Positions 36,011 through 47,051 of a DNA stretch of 64,000 nt are shown piece after piece. A program made the position numbers and the translations under genes. Within the stretch, counting starts at the first letter, position 1. Each line of letters begins with the position of its first letter. The notes under the pieces were generated by a model. It was not told where the DNA came from. It saw only the letters and a program-made list of their open reading frames with translations, and made no database searches. The stretch comes from Boswellia sacra (taxonomy: Eukaryota > Streptophyta > Magnoliopsida > Sapindales > Burseraceae): NCBI GenBank assembly GCA_013180625.2, contig SNVD02013746.1, forward strand, positions 496,001 to 560,000, in the 5' to 3' direction.

Positions 36011-37231
36011 TTGTGTATTCCTCAATGTTCCTTGAGAGAATTAATCATTAATGAAGCACATGGCAGTGGCATTAGCGGTCATTTTGGGAGAGACAAAACT
36101 ATTGCTATTGTGAAGGAAAACTTCTATTGGCCGAAGATGGAAAGGGATGTGATGAAGCATGTGAAGAGGTGTACAATTTGTCACGTGGCAAAAAGTCATG
36201 GGCAGAACACTGGTTTGTACACTCCATTACCTATTCCTAATGATCCATGGGAAGATATTAGCTTGGATTTTGTGTTTGGATTGCCTAGAACACAGCGAAA
36301 CAAAGATTCAATCATGGTGGTGGTTGACCGATTTTCTAAAATGGCTCACTTTGTCCCCTATAACAAGATAAATGATGCGACTCATGTGGCCGATTTGTAT
36401 TTCAAGGAGATTGTGAAATTGCATGGCATTCCTAAGACCATAGTCTCAGATCGTGATCCAAAGTTCTTATCTTATTTTTGGCATACACTTTGGAGAAAGC
36501 TGGGGACTACACTTAACTTTAGTTCATCTCATCATCCTCAAACAGATGGACAAACTGAAGTTATCAATAGAAGTTTGGAAAATCTTCTGAGGAGTTATGT
36601 TGGTAAGAATTTACGACAATGGGATCTTGTTTTACCTCAAGTTGAGTTTGCTTACAACAGATCATCAAGTCAAACCACTGGTCATAGTCCTTTTGAGGTT
36701 GTTTATGGCAAGAATCCAATAAGTCCTTTGGATTTAGCTCCTATTCCTTCCAAAACTCAATTTAGCAGTGATGCAGAGGAGAGAGCTAAGAACATCAAGA
36801 AACTACATGAACAAGTTCGAGAGAAGATTTTGAAGCAAAATGAGAAGTATAAAACTACAGCAAACAAACATCAGAAGTATGCTGAGTTCAAAGAAGGAGA
36901 TCTAGTGTGGATACACCTTAGAAAGGAAAGGTTTCCTCCAAGCAAATATGCCAAGTTGAAGCCTAGAGCTGATGGACCATTCAAAGTTTTACAACGCATT
37001 GGAGAGAATGCTTACAAAGTTGAGCTACCTGAGCATTATGGTGTTTCCAACACATTTAATATCTCTGACCTTAGTCCTTATCTTGGTGAAAACAACAATC
37101 AAGACTCGAGGTCGAGTCTTTCTCAACCAGGGGAGCTTGACACAGGAGTGTTGCAATCCATGGGATTCATGATAGATCATCAAAGGGTGCAAATTGTTAC
37201 AATAGTCAGGATTGCACATGAACCAGAATGA
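36011..37231 (+). CDS. Gypsy integrase, uninterrupted frame
   Basis: An open frame of 406 codons. It has an N-terminal zinc finger of HHCC type (H...H with CTIC), then an rve core with D in LDFVFGLP, D in VSDRDPKF and E in QTEVINRS. The C-terminal part has the GDLVWIHLRKERFP and GPFKVLQRIGENAYKV motifs usual in plant Ty3 integrases. The frame runs on into the 3' LTR before stopping. It is normally part of one pol polyprotein, and here a stop lies just before it. No disabling change was seen within the domain. Confidence 0.92.
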   Translation: MCIPQCSLRELIINEAHGSGISGHFGRDKTIAIVKENFYWPKMERDVMKHVKRCTICHVAKSHGQNTGLYTPLPIPNDPWEDISLDFVFGLPRTQRNKDSIMVVVDRFSKMAHFVPYNKINDATHVADLYFKEIVKLHGIPKTIVSDRDPKFLSYFWHTLWRKLGTTLNFSSSHHPQTDGQTEVINRSLENLLRSYVGKNLRQWDLVLPQVEFAYNRSSSQTTGHSPFEVVYGKNPISPLDLAPIPSKTQFSSDAEERAKNIKKLHEQVREKILKQNEKYKTTANKHQKYAEFKEGDLVWIHLRKERFPPSKYAKLKPRADGPFKVLQRIGENAYKVELPEHYGVSNTFNISDLSPYLGENNNQDSRSSLSQPGELDTGVLQSMGFMIDHQRVQIVTIVRIAHEPE

Positions 37232-38026
37232 GGGATAATTTCGTAAAAGAACTGGTATTGCTGTGCAGAGAATTAAATGTCAAGATTTGTGGCTATAAGA
37301 GATCTTGAAGTCAGCTTTCTAACACATTTGTCAATGTGTCATTTGGAGTTGTCTGCAGGAATCTATGACTATCTCTTTACAGCTGATTCATAGTTAATGG
37401 TGCATTAAAGTCTACTCTAGAATTTGAATTTGATTACTTAGTTGGTTGGAATTTGAATTTCTAGCTTAATTGGTTATGCTTTATTACCTAATGAGTTTAC
37501 TTATGAGTCTTAGTTAATAAATCAGTTGTCAATGTAGTAGTTGAGCTGTAATTGTTGAAATCATTTAATTATTGTCTTTTACCTATACTTGGAGGGTTGT
37601 TCCAAGTTATTTAAGCTCTAAAGTTGTGTATTCAAGGGAGTGAAGTTTTGAATCCGAATTTGAGTGAAATTTCAGTGTTTATACTGATTTCTCCTTAACT
37701 CTGTATCTCTTGGTGGATTCCATAGAGTGGTGAGTTAGTTTAAGCCCTGTATCCTTGGTTTACATCCTTGGGTGGTGAATTATCTGTATCCCATTGGTGT
37801 TTACTTTGGTGGTGAGCTTGTTATCCCTTTAAGCCCTGTATCCTTGGTTTACATCCTTGGGTGGTGAATTATCTGTATCCCATTAGTGTTTACCCTGGTG
37901 GTGAGCTTGTTATCCTTTCAAAGAGTGTTTGTTAGGTTCCATTTTATTTGTTCCAGCCATTGGTTGAGTTGATAAACAACTTGAAGATCCTATCCTGATC
38001 TATTACAATCCAGCAGCCCGGTATCA
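37138..38026 (+). repeat. Gypsy 3' LTR
   Basis: Near-identical partner of 33233-34120, followed by the target duplication CATAC and then MULE-2 sequence. Confidence 0.93.
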
Positions 38027-38927
38027 CATACAAGGCCATTATAGTTAAATATGATGTAAAAAGGTAAAAAAACAAAGCTAAAACAAGCACCCTACCAAAA
38101 CGCTCGCCAAAACTCGATGCGCTCAATAGAGCTTGACAACATAAACTGACAATACTCCTATCGGATACCTCCAACCGACTATATAACTTTGTCGGATGTC
38201 AAATTATTCGAGTGTCGGATGCATAATTCGGCACTCGACACAAGCTTTCATCTGACATGTCGAGAGTCGGATACATGGTTCGAGACATCGATATGTTGGT
38301 TTTCACGAAATTGACACTCGATGTCTTCGAAAATACACTGATATCGAGTGTCGGTTGTGCATCCGACACGAGTCGACATGACTCGACATGTAAGTGTCAA
38401 GTGTCGAGCTTTGTCGGATGCACAACCGACACTCCTCATTGTCTACCTTACGACGAAACCTGTCAGTTTTCACAGTTTTCATACACATTAAACCACAAAA
38501 ATCACCTAATAACACTAGATTTATCCCTAAAAACACAGAATAAGTTCAGAAATCCGACGAAAACTCAAATCTTTAATTTAGATTCCCTAAAAACTAAATC
38601 AAGTGTAACAAAACAGAAACAACCAAATAAATCACTAAAACTACGAAAAAAACAAACAAACAAATGTACCTCAGTGTCGATTCTTGCTTCTCTCTACGTC
38701 GTCTTGCTTCTATACTTAGAGGATGCTCGTGTCGGTTTGCATTTTGAGCGGTGTCGAGGGGTTTCAAGTTTATATGTCTGAAGAGGGAAATAAGGCTTTG
38801 GAAAAAAATTGAATACATAAGGGCATTTTAATCTTTTTGTCAAGAAAGTGTCTATGGCATAAAAATTTTTCAAGATGTGTCCAAATTTCACAAAGGCCCC
38901 TAATTCTATCCATTTTTCAATTTTCCC
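38027..38927. repeat. MULE-2 right subterminal array and terminal repeat
   Basis: CGACACTCGA, TCCGACA and GTCGAGTG words cluster at 38100-38440. The inverted repeat occupies about the last 120 bp and ends TTTTTCAATTTTCCC. Confidence 0.8.
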
Positions 38928-39426
38928 TTAGGTTAATGAGGTGTCTTTCTACAGCTGCATTCTTAAGAGGGAGTCGAGTGTTAGGTATTATTCCTGCTCC
39001 TTTAACTATACAAAATATAACTGCGAAAACAGTTGAGGATGAACTTAGAGTCACATCCATGCCGAATGCATGGGTTAGATGCTTGCTTATTCTGATGTGT
39101 TCATAGCTTTACCAGGTAGTTTTGGCACCTTAGAAGAAATTTTTAAGATAGCCTCCTGGTCCCAACTAAATATCCATTAAAAACCTATCGGTTTGTTAAA
39201 AGTAGAAGGTTTCTTTAATAGCTAGTTGGTTTTTTATAGATCAAGCTATGGAATAGAACTTCATTTCACAGTCGACGCAGAAAGTCCTGTCACTGCTTCA
39301 ACTGCCAAGGATTTGATCAACAAATTGTAGGAATTCATTTTTGAACTCGATCCAGCAGCATCTCAAATAAATCAGTTTAAGGAAAGTGATCAGAATCATG
39401 AACTAGATATGACACTCCGTCTGTAA

Positions 39427-40259
39427 TTAGCATCATCCCTGGTTTGATTCACTTCCCTGCTATTGTTTTCTGTTGTTGTTTCTATTTTTTTTTTTTTTTG
39501 TTAGTTTAAGTTAAATTTTCTTAAAGCGTATTCTAGATCCACCAGATTTAGAATGGCAGAGTAGGGAGAATTGTTAACTAAAAAAAATTAAAAAAAAGTT
39601 ATGGAACAAAGGTTTGAAGTAACTAACTTGTTCTCTGTTTGATTTCTTGCATATGAGTTTTAACAGATTTGTATTTTATTTTGTTTGATTTTCAAATAAT
39701 GGTATATAGGCTGGAAACCCAAAGTCTGCGGGCTACTGGTCCTAAGGATTGTTGAAATAGACAATCATGACTCAGGTCTAACAACACCATGTACCTTTGT
39801 TCTTGTGAATTGTGTGGGCTGATGATAAGTCAATGATTGAATTGAGAATAACTCTTGGAAAATGTTTGTGTGCTTAAATTATTCGTTAGTTTTTGCTTTG
39901 CTTTTATTTCTTTGAACAACATTGAGCACATTGCCATGATCAATGAGTCGTTTGTTTACTTAGGGAAAGTTTTTGTATTTTTAAGTCTTTCATGAGATTT
40001 TAATGAATTATAGAAACTATTTGATTATCACTTGAGGTGAAATCATGGACTGTACAACATTAAGGAAATGATTTAGGTCATCTTTCAATCGTTTGAGCCT
40101 TTTTAGCCAACCCATGGATGAATTTAATCCCTACTTACCCCTTTTTCGCCTATATAAGTCTTTTTCTTCGATTAAACTCACTAAAATTTCTCCTAACCCA
40201 AAAATTAATTTTTACACACAATTTGTCCCTTGCCCATAAGCATGTAGATCAATCAAGAT
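39427..40259. other. LARD interior after the LOG copy
   Basis: Non-coding, with a T16 run near 39490. Carries the landmarks shared with 7720-8900 in the CACTA element (for example GGCTGGAAACCCAAAGTCTG near 39710). Confidence 0.6.
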
Positions 40260-40589
40260 TGTTGACCCAGGTATGGTAACCCAAGAGGGGGGTGAATTGG
40301 GTTTTTATTTATCAAAACGGATTTGTAAAACTCTTCTTGAAAGATCAAAATTAGTTTACTCTTTCTTTGGGAATGAAGGTGAAGAAGATGAAATTAGAAG
40401 TTATCAAATATGTAATCAAGAGAATAATAATAATGAACAATCACAAGTACAAGTAAATGTAAAGAGTATAAGGATAGAGAGAGTGCAAACTCAATTTACG
40501 TGGTTCGGCAAACCTTGCCTACGTCCACGGGCTCCTAGCTCCATGAGCTAAGCTTTCCATTAAGTTGTAGAAATCTTTACAACTTACTT

Positions 40590-40870
40590 GATGAGCAACC
40601 TCACCAAAACTTTTTCTTCCAACTCTTGATAACACCACACCAAGAGTTCTTCTTGATGAACAACCTCACCAAGGCAACTTCCTTCAACCCTTGATAACAC
40701 CACACCAAGAGTTCTTCTTGATGAACAACCTCACCAAGGCAACTTCCTTCAACTCTTGATAACACCACACCAAGAGTTCTTCTTGATGAACAACCTCACC
40801 AAGGCAACTTCCTTCAACTCTTGATAACACCACACCAAGAGTTCTTCTTGATGAACAACTCACCAAGGAA
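40590..40870. repeat. 65-bp tandem repeat
   Basis: About four and a half copies with an exact 65-bp period (unit starts at 40590, 40655, 40720, 40785 and 40850). Each unit contains the inverted repeat AACTCTTG...CAAGAGTT. Confidence 0.9.
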
Positions 40871-41204
40871 AGAATTCTCTCAAGGATAACTTTTATCCTT
40901 TACAAGAAGATCTCACTCTCACCACAATACAAGAACAAAGAAAATTTTTACAACAAAAGTACAACTCTCTTCAAAGAGTAGATAAAGAATATAAAAGCTC
41001 TCTAAACTTGATATTTCTCTTGTTTTTTTGCTTGATAGATGCTTTTCTTCACTTACTAAATGCATGGGAGAATGGCTTCTTTTATAGGCAAATGAGATGA
41101 ACTTAATCAAGTGAAGACACCAACTCCAAATTTTCTACCCACCATAAAAACCATAATTTTGTCTATCATTTTTGTCAATGTTTCGTTTGAAATTTGAAAA
41201 TATG

Positions 41205-41890
41205 AAAAACATAAAAGATCTGCACAATTGAATAACCTTTCCAACGCATCAATAACCAAGTCATTTGGATATCTGTACCTCAAGATATGGCCAAAAAACC
41301 ATTCAGTGCTCATGTGACTTGATTTTTCTTCATTGTGTCAATCCACCGAATTGAATGATAATTCTGTCAGTATTCTGTTTGAATTTTGAATTTCTTGAAA
41401 ACATAAAAGATCTTCATATTTGAATAAGCTTTCCAAAACATTAAGAATTAAAGAATTTGGATATCTCTATCTTAAGATATGGCCAAAATACCATTCGGTG
41501 CTCATGTGAGTTGATTTTTCTTCCTTATATCAGTCCACCGATTTGCATGTCAATTATGTTGGCCTTCCATTTAAAATTTGAATTTATTCAAAACATATAA
41601 AATGTGCCTCATTAAGTCAGCTTTCCAATGCCATAAGAATCAAGTGATTTGGATATTTGTATCTCAAGATATGTCCAAAAGAGTATTCGGTGCTCATGTC
41701 AGCTACTTCTATTTGTCTTTCAAATTGCATGATGATTTGGACGACCTTACACTTGAAATTTGAATTTCTTTAAAACATATAAAATGTTATAAATTAAGTA
41801 AGATTTCCAAAGTCTTAAGAATCAAGTCATTTGGACATTTTTAGAGAAATATATGACCAATTGATTGAACATTGCTCATGTGTCACATTC
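41205..41890. repeat. Degenerate tandem repeat of about 190 bp
   Basis: Four diverged copies start at AAACATAAAAG or AAACATATAAAA near 41209, 41400, 41591 and 41776. Each carries TTTGGATAT...CTCAAGATATGGCC followed by GTGCTCATGT. Confidence 0.8.
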
Positions 41891-42097
41891 CTTGAATCAA
41901 ACCTTGTTCTTAAACTTTGGTGCCTTTAACATGTAGTCTTCTCCTTAGCTTCAACACTTCATTTTAATAAGCCTCTTTTTGATTTTACAATTATTTCAAT
42001 GATCTTAGTCTTGCACATAGATAAACATGTTAGTAAATCTCAATTAATCAATGTGTGTTGTTATCATCAAAATTATCATGTAGCCTTAGGGCTAACA

Positions 42098-42523
42098 AAG
42101 ACTACATTTTGAGCTATGCTATGGTTTTTTGGGAAGTTGAGGGAGATTAAGGGGTGCAATGAGCATTGATAGTGAATTTTGAAAAAAAAAAAAATTGTAT
42201 CTTCTTTACTTCACTTTCACGTTAAGGACAATATGTCTTTTAAGTGTGGGGTAGAGATAGTTGTTTTTAAATAAAAACATTGATAAAAAAAAGTTGAATT
42301 CTATGCCCTTGAGTGGAGTTGAGAAAAAATTAAACAACTAAGTTTAGGGGTATAGTTTTTTAATTGTATTTAAATAAAAAGATTGAGTGTTATAAATAAG
42401 TTTGGGCGAGTTATTGGATGTGCTGTATAGAATGTGTTATGGGATTGAGCCTCACACAGTCTTGATTGATTTTTATGTTTTTGGGTATTTTGAGCTAAAT
42501 TTTCATTTTTTGTCACGCCTTCA
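42098..42523. other. LARD interior between the two solo LTRs
   Basis: Contains a TTAAGGACAATATGTC...AAGTGTGGGG stretch that resembles the purine-rich run before an LTR. No gene. Confidence 0.5.
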
Positions 42524-43934
42524 TGATAAGTGTCTATTTATATATCATTTTCATATCAATTTGTCCATATTTCTTTGCTATATTCCTTGGTATTTTTATG
42601 TTTTTGTGTGGTTTTGATGTTTGTAGGAGTTTTGGAGCAACTTGCACAAAAATGGAGTAAAACCCTTCATTTTCACCTCTGCTAGTCAACCATCTTCTCG
42701 GATTTAATTGTATTGATATACAATGAACCCGATGACATATTATATACCGTTGGAAAGCTCTCGAAGTCTATTTTCTGGAGAAATTTACGGTTTATAAATC
42801 CATTCAGTGTACCAAAAGTTGTAATCAAAACAGTGTGAGAAGTATAGAAATGTAATTCCACAAATCACTGTAGTATGTATAATACGGGACACTGTAGCAA
42901 GTTACTGTAGCAGAGTATTTAAACACATTTTAGGGTTTTATTTTCATAACTTAAAGAGGGGGAAACGACTTTGAGGCTACAGCTCTGAAATTCTCTCATC
43001 TTTTGGAGTTATTGAATGAGAAAGAAAGCTTGGAAGGAGGAAGAACTACAAATCTAAGGAGATTTGCAAATGATTTGCTAAGTTTCTTCCTTTCCCTTTC
43101 ATTTTCTGGAATGTTTTTGTATTGTATTGTATTTACTACGTTTTTTAACATGTGTAACTAAATCTGAATTGGTTGAGGGTGATTTCAAAGCCCTTGATAT
43201 GGTTTTTGTGAGTTGATTGTGTAAGAAATTGTTATCCAATTCTCTAATTGAAGTTGCTTGTATTTTCCCATATCTAATGCTTATGATTGCTTGCTGATTG
43301 TATTTGGAATGGCCAACTGAATATAATCTGGTTGTTGTCTATTGCTAGATTAGAAATCTTGATCCGTAATTGTCTTGAATTTCCAATCATTAGTAGCAAA
43401 ATTGTGATCAGAGATTGCAATTAGAAAATACAACCTAGGTTAAATAATCCGAACTTGTGTGATTATTGCTTAGATCAACCTATCTTTCTCATCGTAATGC
43501 TTCCATTGAATTAAACTTAGAGAGCTTGTTCTAGGTTGTTTAATGGATAGAGATTAAATAAAGAGCTTGTTTTATTTAACAACAAAGTAAGGAAAGATTG
43601 GGATAACAGAGCTTGTTGTTATCTACGGTTGATAACTTCAATGCTGTAATTGGATTACAATTCTATGTTAATTCACAAATTCATATCTTGTGGCAGAGAA
43701 TGAACTCTTAACCAAGTGTCTCTCATTGATTTTTCACTCCATTTAACTTTGCTTTGTGTTATTCTTCATTTGCATTCTATTCATTTAGTTAATCATTCAA
43801 CAAAACCCCCCTATTTAGTTTATTGTTGCTGGAAAATAACAAATTCAATTAGAATCAATCCTCGTGGGAACGATATCTTACTCATCACTTTATTACTTGT
43901 GCGACTAGTATACTTACTAGTTTCGAACGCATCA
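42524..43934. mobile_element. Solo LTR 2 inside the LARD
   Basis: A 1411-bp block starts TGATAAGTGTC and ends ACGCATCA, flanked by a perfect 5-bp duplication CTTCA (42519-42523, 43935-43939). It shares phrases with the LARD LTR (ATACCGTTGGAAA, GTGGGAACGATATC), so it belongs to a related subfamily. No internal coding sequence, consistent with LTR-LTR recombination. Confidence 0.85.
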
Positions 43935-43939
43935 CTTCA

Positions 43940-44369
43940 CCCTAGCCAAACTTTACAAGCTTAAAAAGCATTATTTGATCCTTAGTGTTGTACTTGTCTG
44001 CATTAATGGATAGTGTCTTGAAAAGTAGGCCTATGGAGTTCAATTTTATGCATTCATTTCCTTATCAAATTGATCCATTTTTTGTGCATAAATTCATCCA
44101 AATTACAAGTGATTAAGTAAGAGTGGACACTCAAGGAATTTAGGTAAAGCGAAAACTAACATGTGTGATGAAACTTTTTATCAAATACAAAATTTTGAAG
44201 TTTTCCTTGAGTTGTAATTTTTGTGTAATCTTTGAGGGCTATTTGTAATTCATGTTAACTGAATACTAACTGAGTGTTTAAGTTCCTGATTTGGTTTATA
44301 TTCTTTGCTTTACTTTGTTGTTTCTTTGTTTTGCTCGAGGACTAGCAAAATATTAAGTTTGGGGATATT
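43940..44369. other. LARD 3' interior and purine tract
   Basis: Resembles 8690-8890 of the CACTA element, then TGCTCGAGGACTAGCAAA and a final AAGTTTGGGGATAT before the 3' LTR. Confidence 0.6.
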
Positions 44370-45726
44370 TGACGAGTGAGTTTTATACTCACAATTTAAG
44401 TATCTTTAAATTTAATATTGTGTCAGTTTTAGGTTATTTTTGTTAGTTTTACGTGTATTTTGTGTTTGTGTAGGTTAAATAATGTTGGAGTATAAATGTA
44501 AAGAATTTGAAAACAAAAATACAGCAGTTTGAGCAATTACAATCATTATCTTCAAAAAGGATCATCAACTTCTCAGATTTTTCTATATCGATCTACAACC
44601 AATCAGAGTTTATATGATATACCGTTGGAAAACCCTAGAAGTCTACTTTATAAAGGAGTTTATGGTTTGCCAATCAGAGTTTTGTATGAGAAATTATGTA
44701 TATTTTTGTATAAAAGAGCAAAATTGTAATTTTATAGTATTACAGGGGCACTGTAGTAGGTTTAGAATTTTACAGTTGGCCCTCTGAGTTGAATTTTTGC
44801 ATTTTTGCCTCCAACATATAAATAGGGCATTTTCCTTAATTTTGAGACATCTCCCATCAAGAGAAGAACTCTTCCTCCCACAAGGGAAGAAACTCTCTCC
44901 CCTCCTATGGCGGTTGACACGATGGTTTTCAATGTCAAAAGTCTATAGTCACTAGATTTGTCTCCAAGAGTCTAGTTTTCTTTTTCTCCTCATTTTTAAT
45001 TATGTTTGTTGTGTGTATTTTTAATATGAATTAAGTTTTATCTTCTAGGGTTAAGATGGAACTGAATTATGATACTTTAGTTAATTGAATTTAATATATT
45101 AGTTATTTATTCCATTATTGTTGAGCAATTTAATTATATACTTGATGCTTGTGATTTTCTGGCCAATTATTGCATGAACTGAGATATGGATTGAGACTGA
45201 GAAATGATGTCCATGTTAGTTCTTAATTATTTTGCCATAAATCAACATAAGATAGAGATATAAATGTGGTTTGTACAATCTTATTTGATTTATTGTGCTT
45301 AATGGGTATTAATAATAAGTTAGATGAGACAGAGATGTGATTCTAATCTATTAATATGCATTGTTATTGTTTGAGAAAGAATAACAATTAAATCAGTGAA
45401 ATTGATTGGCAACAATTAGGAATAAGACTGATATTATAGTATTTAATAACTAGAGTGGATTAATCTCAATGAAATCAGAACCCTAGAGCGTTGTATTGTT
45501 GTGTTTCATTTTTAATTATTTTTGTAATCGTGTTCTTAGTGTTAATTTTATTTCAATTGTTACTATTTAATTTTCTTACAAATCATATTTCAATTTCAAT
45601 TTTTTTATTTTAAATAAGAGTTAATAAAATTTCAGTTATTAGTAAAGACAGTCCTTATGGGAACGATATCTGTACTTTCACTTTGTTACTTGTAATGATT
45701 CCGTATACTTACAAATTTTCACAACA
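44370..45726 (+). repeat. LARD 3' LTR
   Basis: Partner of 22438-23774, followed by AAATT and then resumed Copia-A coding sequence. Confidence 0.9.
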
Positions 45727-45731
45727 AAATT

Positions 45732-46960
45732 TCATCTTATTATTCTAATAAATATCTTTGCTTAAATAACATTCTCCGTGTTCTTTTGATTACTAAAAAT
45801 TTGCTTAGCATATCCAAATTCACAAGAGATAACAATGTCATTATTGAATTTCATGCTAATTATTGTCTTGTAAAGGACAAGAACTTGGGAAAGGTTTTGC
45901 CGTAAGGCACTTTTGAATGAGGCTTATATAAGTTGGTTGCACCTAGCGTTGCTACCGATTCTGTTGCATGGTCTTCTGCTATCAATGAACATTCTACTTG
46001 TATTGTTTGTCCTCCGTAATTTTTTTCTTCTATTGGTTCTCAGTCACATTCAAAATCTATTCCTATTGTCGAATGTAATTCTGTAGTGTTTTGTACTTAG
46101 TTGCCTTTGGTCAACTTGTGGCATAGGAGACTTGGTCATCCTAATGCTCAAGTTATATCTTATGTTCTTAAACGGTTACATATATCACCAAGTTTAATAA
46201 AACAACTTTCATTTTTTGTCTCTTGTCAATATGGCGAACATTCACATGCTTCATATCCCATTACTTATCATAAATCATCTACTCCTTTTGAATTGTTGCA
46301 TGTTGATATATAAGGTCTTACACCAATCAGTTCAATAGGGATTTAAATATTATTTGAGTATTGTTGATGACTATAGTAACTTTACTTGGATATTCCCTTT
46401 AAAGTCTAAATCTGAAGCCAAATTAATGTTAACTCACTTTCATATCTGTATAGAGAGACAACTTGATAAGAAGATCAAATGTCTACAAGTAGATTGGGGG
46501 AGGGGAATTTCGATCATTCTTACCTTTTCTCCAATCTCATGGTACAGGATTTAGACACCCTTGTCCACACACACATCAACAAAATGGAAAAATCGAAAGG
46601 AAGCACAGACATATTGTGGAACTAGAATTAACCTTGTTAGCACAAGCTCATATGCCTTTTATTTTTGGTGGCACTCTTTTTATACTGCAGTTCATCTCAT
46701 TAACAGATTGGCTACAACTACATTGAACTTTCTATCTCCTTTTGAAACCCTGTTTCATTCCAAACGTTCACTTTCTTCTCTTAAGGTTTTGGTTGTGCAT
46801 TTTTTCTCTATCTTCGACCTTATCATAGACATAAATTTGATTATCATACCATTAAATGTGTCTTCTTGGGGTATACTTCCAATCACAAGGTTGTAAAATG
46901 TCTTGATGCTTCAGGTAGAATATATATTGCTCAAAGTGTTAAATTTCATAAGCAAGATTT
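45732..46960 (+). pseudogene. Copia-A protease tail and integrase
   Basis: Reading resumes in phase with 22437 (TKNLLSISKFTRDNNVIIEF). The pre-integrase region LWHRRLGHPNAQV follows at about 46120, then the integrase core (LHVDI, SIVDDYSNFTWIF, CLQVDWG, HQQNGKIERKHR). Several stops and frame changes (about 46310, 46340, 46550, 46895) break it. Confidence 0.85.
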
Positions 46961-47051
46961 TCCTTTTTGCTACTGACTCTTGATTTACTTCTTATATTAC
47001 GTCTAAGTCAAATACATCTTCTTCTAAATCGTCTAATAATTTTTCATCCTT

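Larger units (their letters stand above)
33233..38026 (+). mobile_element. Ty3-gypsy retrotransposon, young, deleted in gag and reverse transcriptase
   Basis: LTRs of 888 and 889 bp (33233-34120, 37138-38026) start TGACACAGGAG and end CCCGGTATCA. The 5-bp target duplication is CATAT/CATAC. MULE-1 keeps the uninterrupted target (ACAAATATAAGG), which confirms the junctions. The LTRs differ at about a dozen positions by eye (near 1.5%), so this is the youngest datable insertion in the window. Order is gag remnant, protease, reverse transcriptase remnant, RNase H, integrase. No chromodomain was recognised at the integrase end. Confidence 0.95.
25618..38927. mobile_element. MULE-2: Mutator-like transposon inserted in the LOG copy
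   Basis: Sister of MULE-1 with the same ends, gene order and repeat arrays. The 9-bp target duplication is TTAGATTAA (25609-25617) against TTAGGTTAA (38928-38936), one mismatch. Native length is about 8.5 kb once the nested gypsy element (33233-38026) is removed. Transposase on plus (26463-29241) converges on the DUF1985-ULP1 gene on minus (29619-33230). Confidence 0.94.
25463..39426 (+). pseudogene. LOG-like: Full-length intronless LOG cytokinin-activating enzyme copy, split by MULE-2
   Basis: LOG enzymes release active cytokinin bases from their riboside 5'-monophosphates. The copy starts at ATG 25463 and reads RPPIQKFRKICVFCG and NINVIYGGGSFRL up to 25617. It resumes after MULE-2 at 38937 with AAFLRGSRVLGIIPAPLTI, then [28 protein letters not shown] and EFIFELDPAASQIN, to a stop at 39426. 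Without MULE-2 it would be about 215 codons, the usual LOG length. Plant LOG genes have several introns, and this copy has none. Disabling changes include TAA at codon 2, a frameshift after FCG and another after MPNAW, three further in-frame stops, and PGG changed to PGS in the PGGxGTxxE signature. The element's own interior resumes downstream. Confidence 0.9.
40260..42097. mobile_element. Solo LTR 1 inside the LARD
   Basis: A 1838-bp block starts TGTTGACCCAGG and ends GGGCTAACA, flanked by AAGAT/AAGAC, a 5-bp duplication with one mismatch. The LARD interior is interrupted exactly here compared with the related segment at 7720-8900. No coding domain inside. The GGGGGGTGAATTGGGTTTT phrase near its start is common in plant LTRs. 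It holds two tandem arrays. Family not identified. Confidence 0.7.
22438..45726 (+). mobile_element. LARD: large non-autonomous Ty3-type retroelement carrying a LOG gene copy
   Basis: LTRs of 1337 and 1357 bp (22438-23774, 44370-45726) both start TGAYGA and end ACAACA or GTAACA. The flanking 5-bp duplication is CAATT/AAATT, one mismatch. After the 5' LTR, TGATGTCACTGTCAGGGA looks like the tRNA-Asp primer site TGGCGCCGYTGCCGGGGA after C-to-T and G-to-A decay, which places it with Ty3-type elements. A purine-rich AAGTTTGGGG precedes the 3' LTR. No gag or pol was found. Its only gene is a full-length intronless LOG copy. MULE-2 and two solo LTRs are nested inside. Confidence 0.88.

Noticed and set aside
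38937..39426. Second exon of a real LOG gene
   Set aside because: There is no splice site at the MULE-2 junctions; the break is at a 9-bp target duplication and the copy has stops and frameshifts.
40590..40870. 65-bp repeats as a CRISPR or minisatellite gene
   Set aside because: They are head-to-tail repeats without spacers inside an LTR; their open frame is a repeat artefact.
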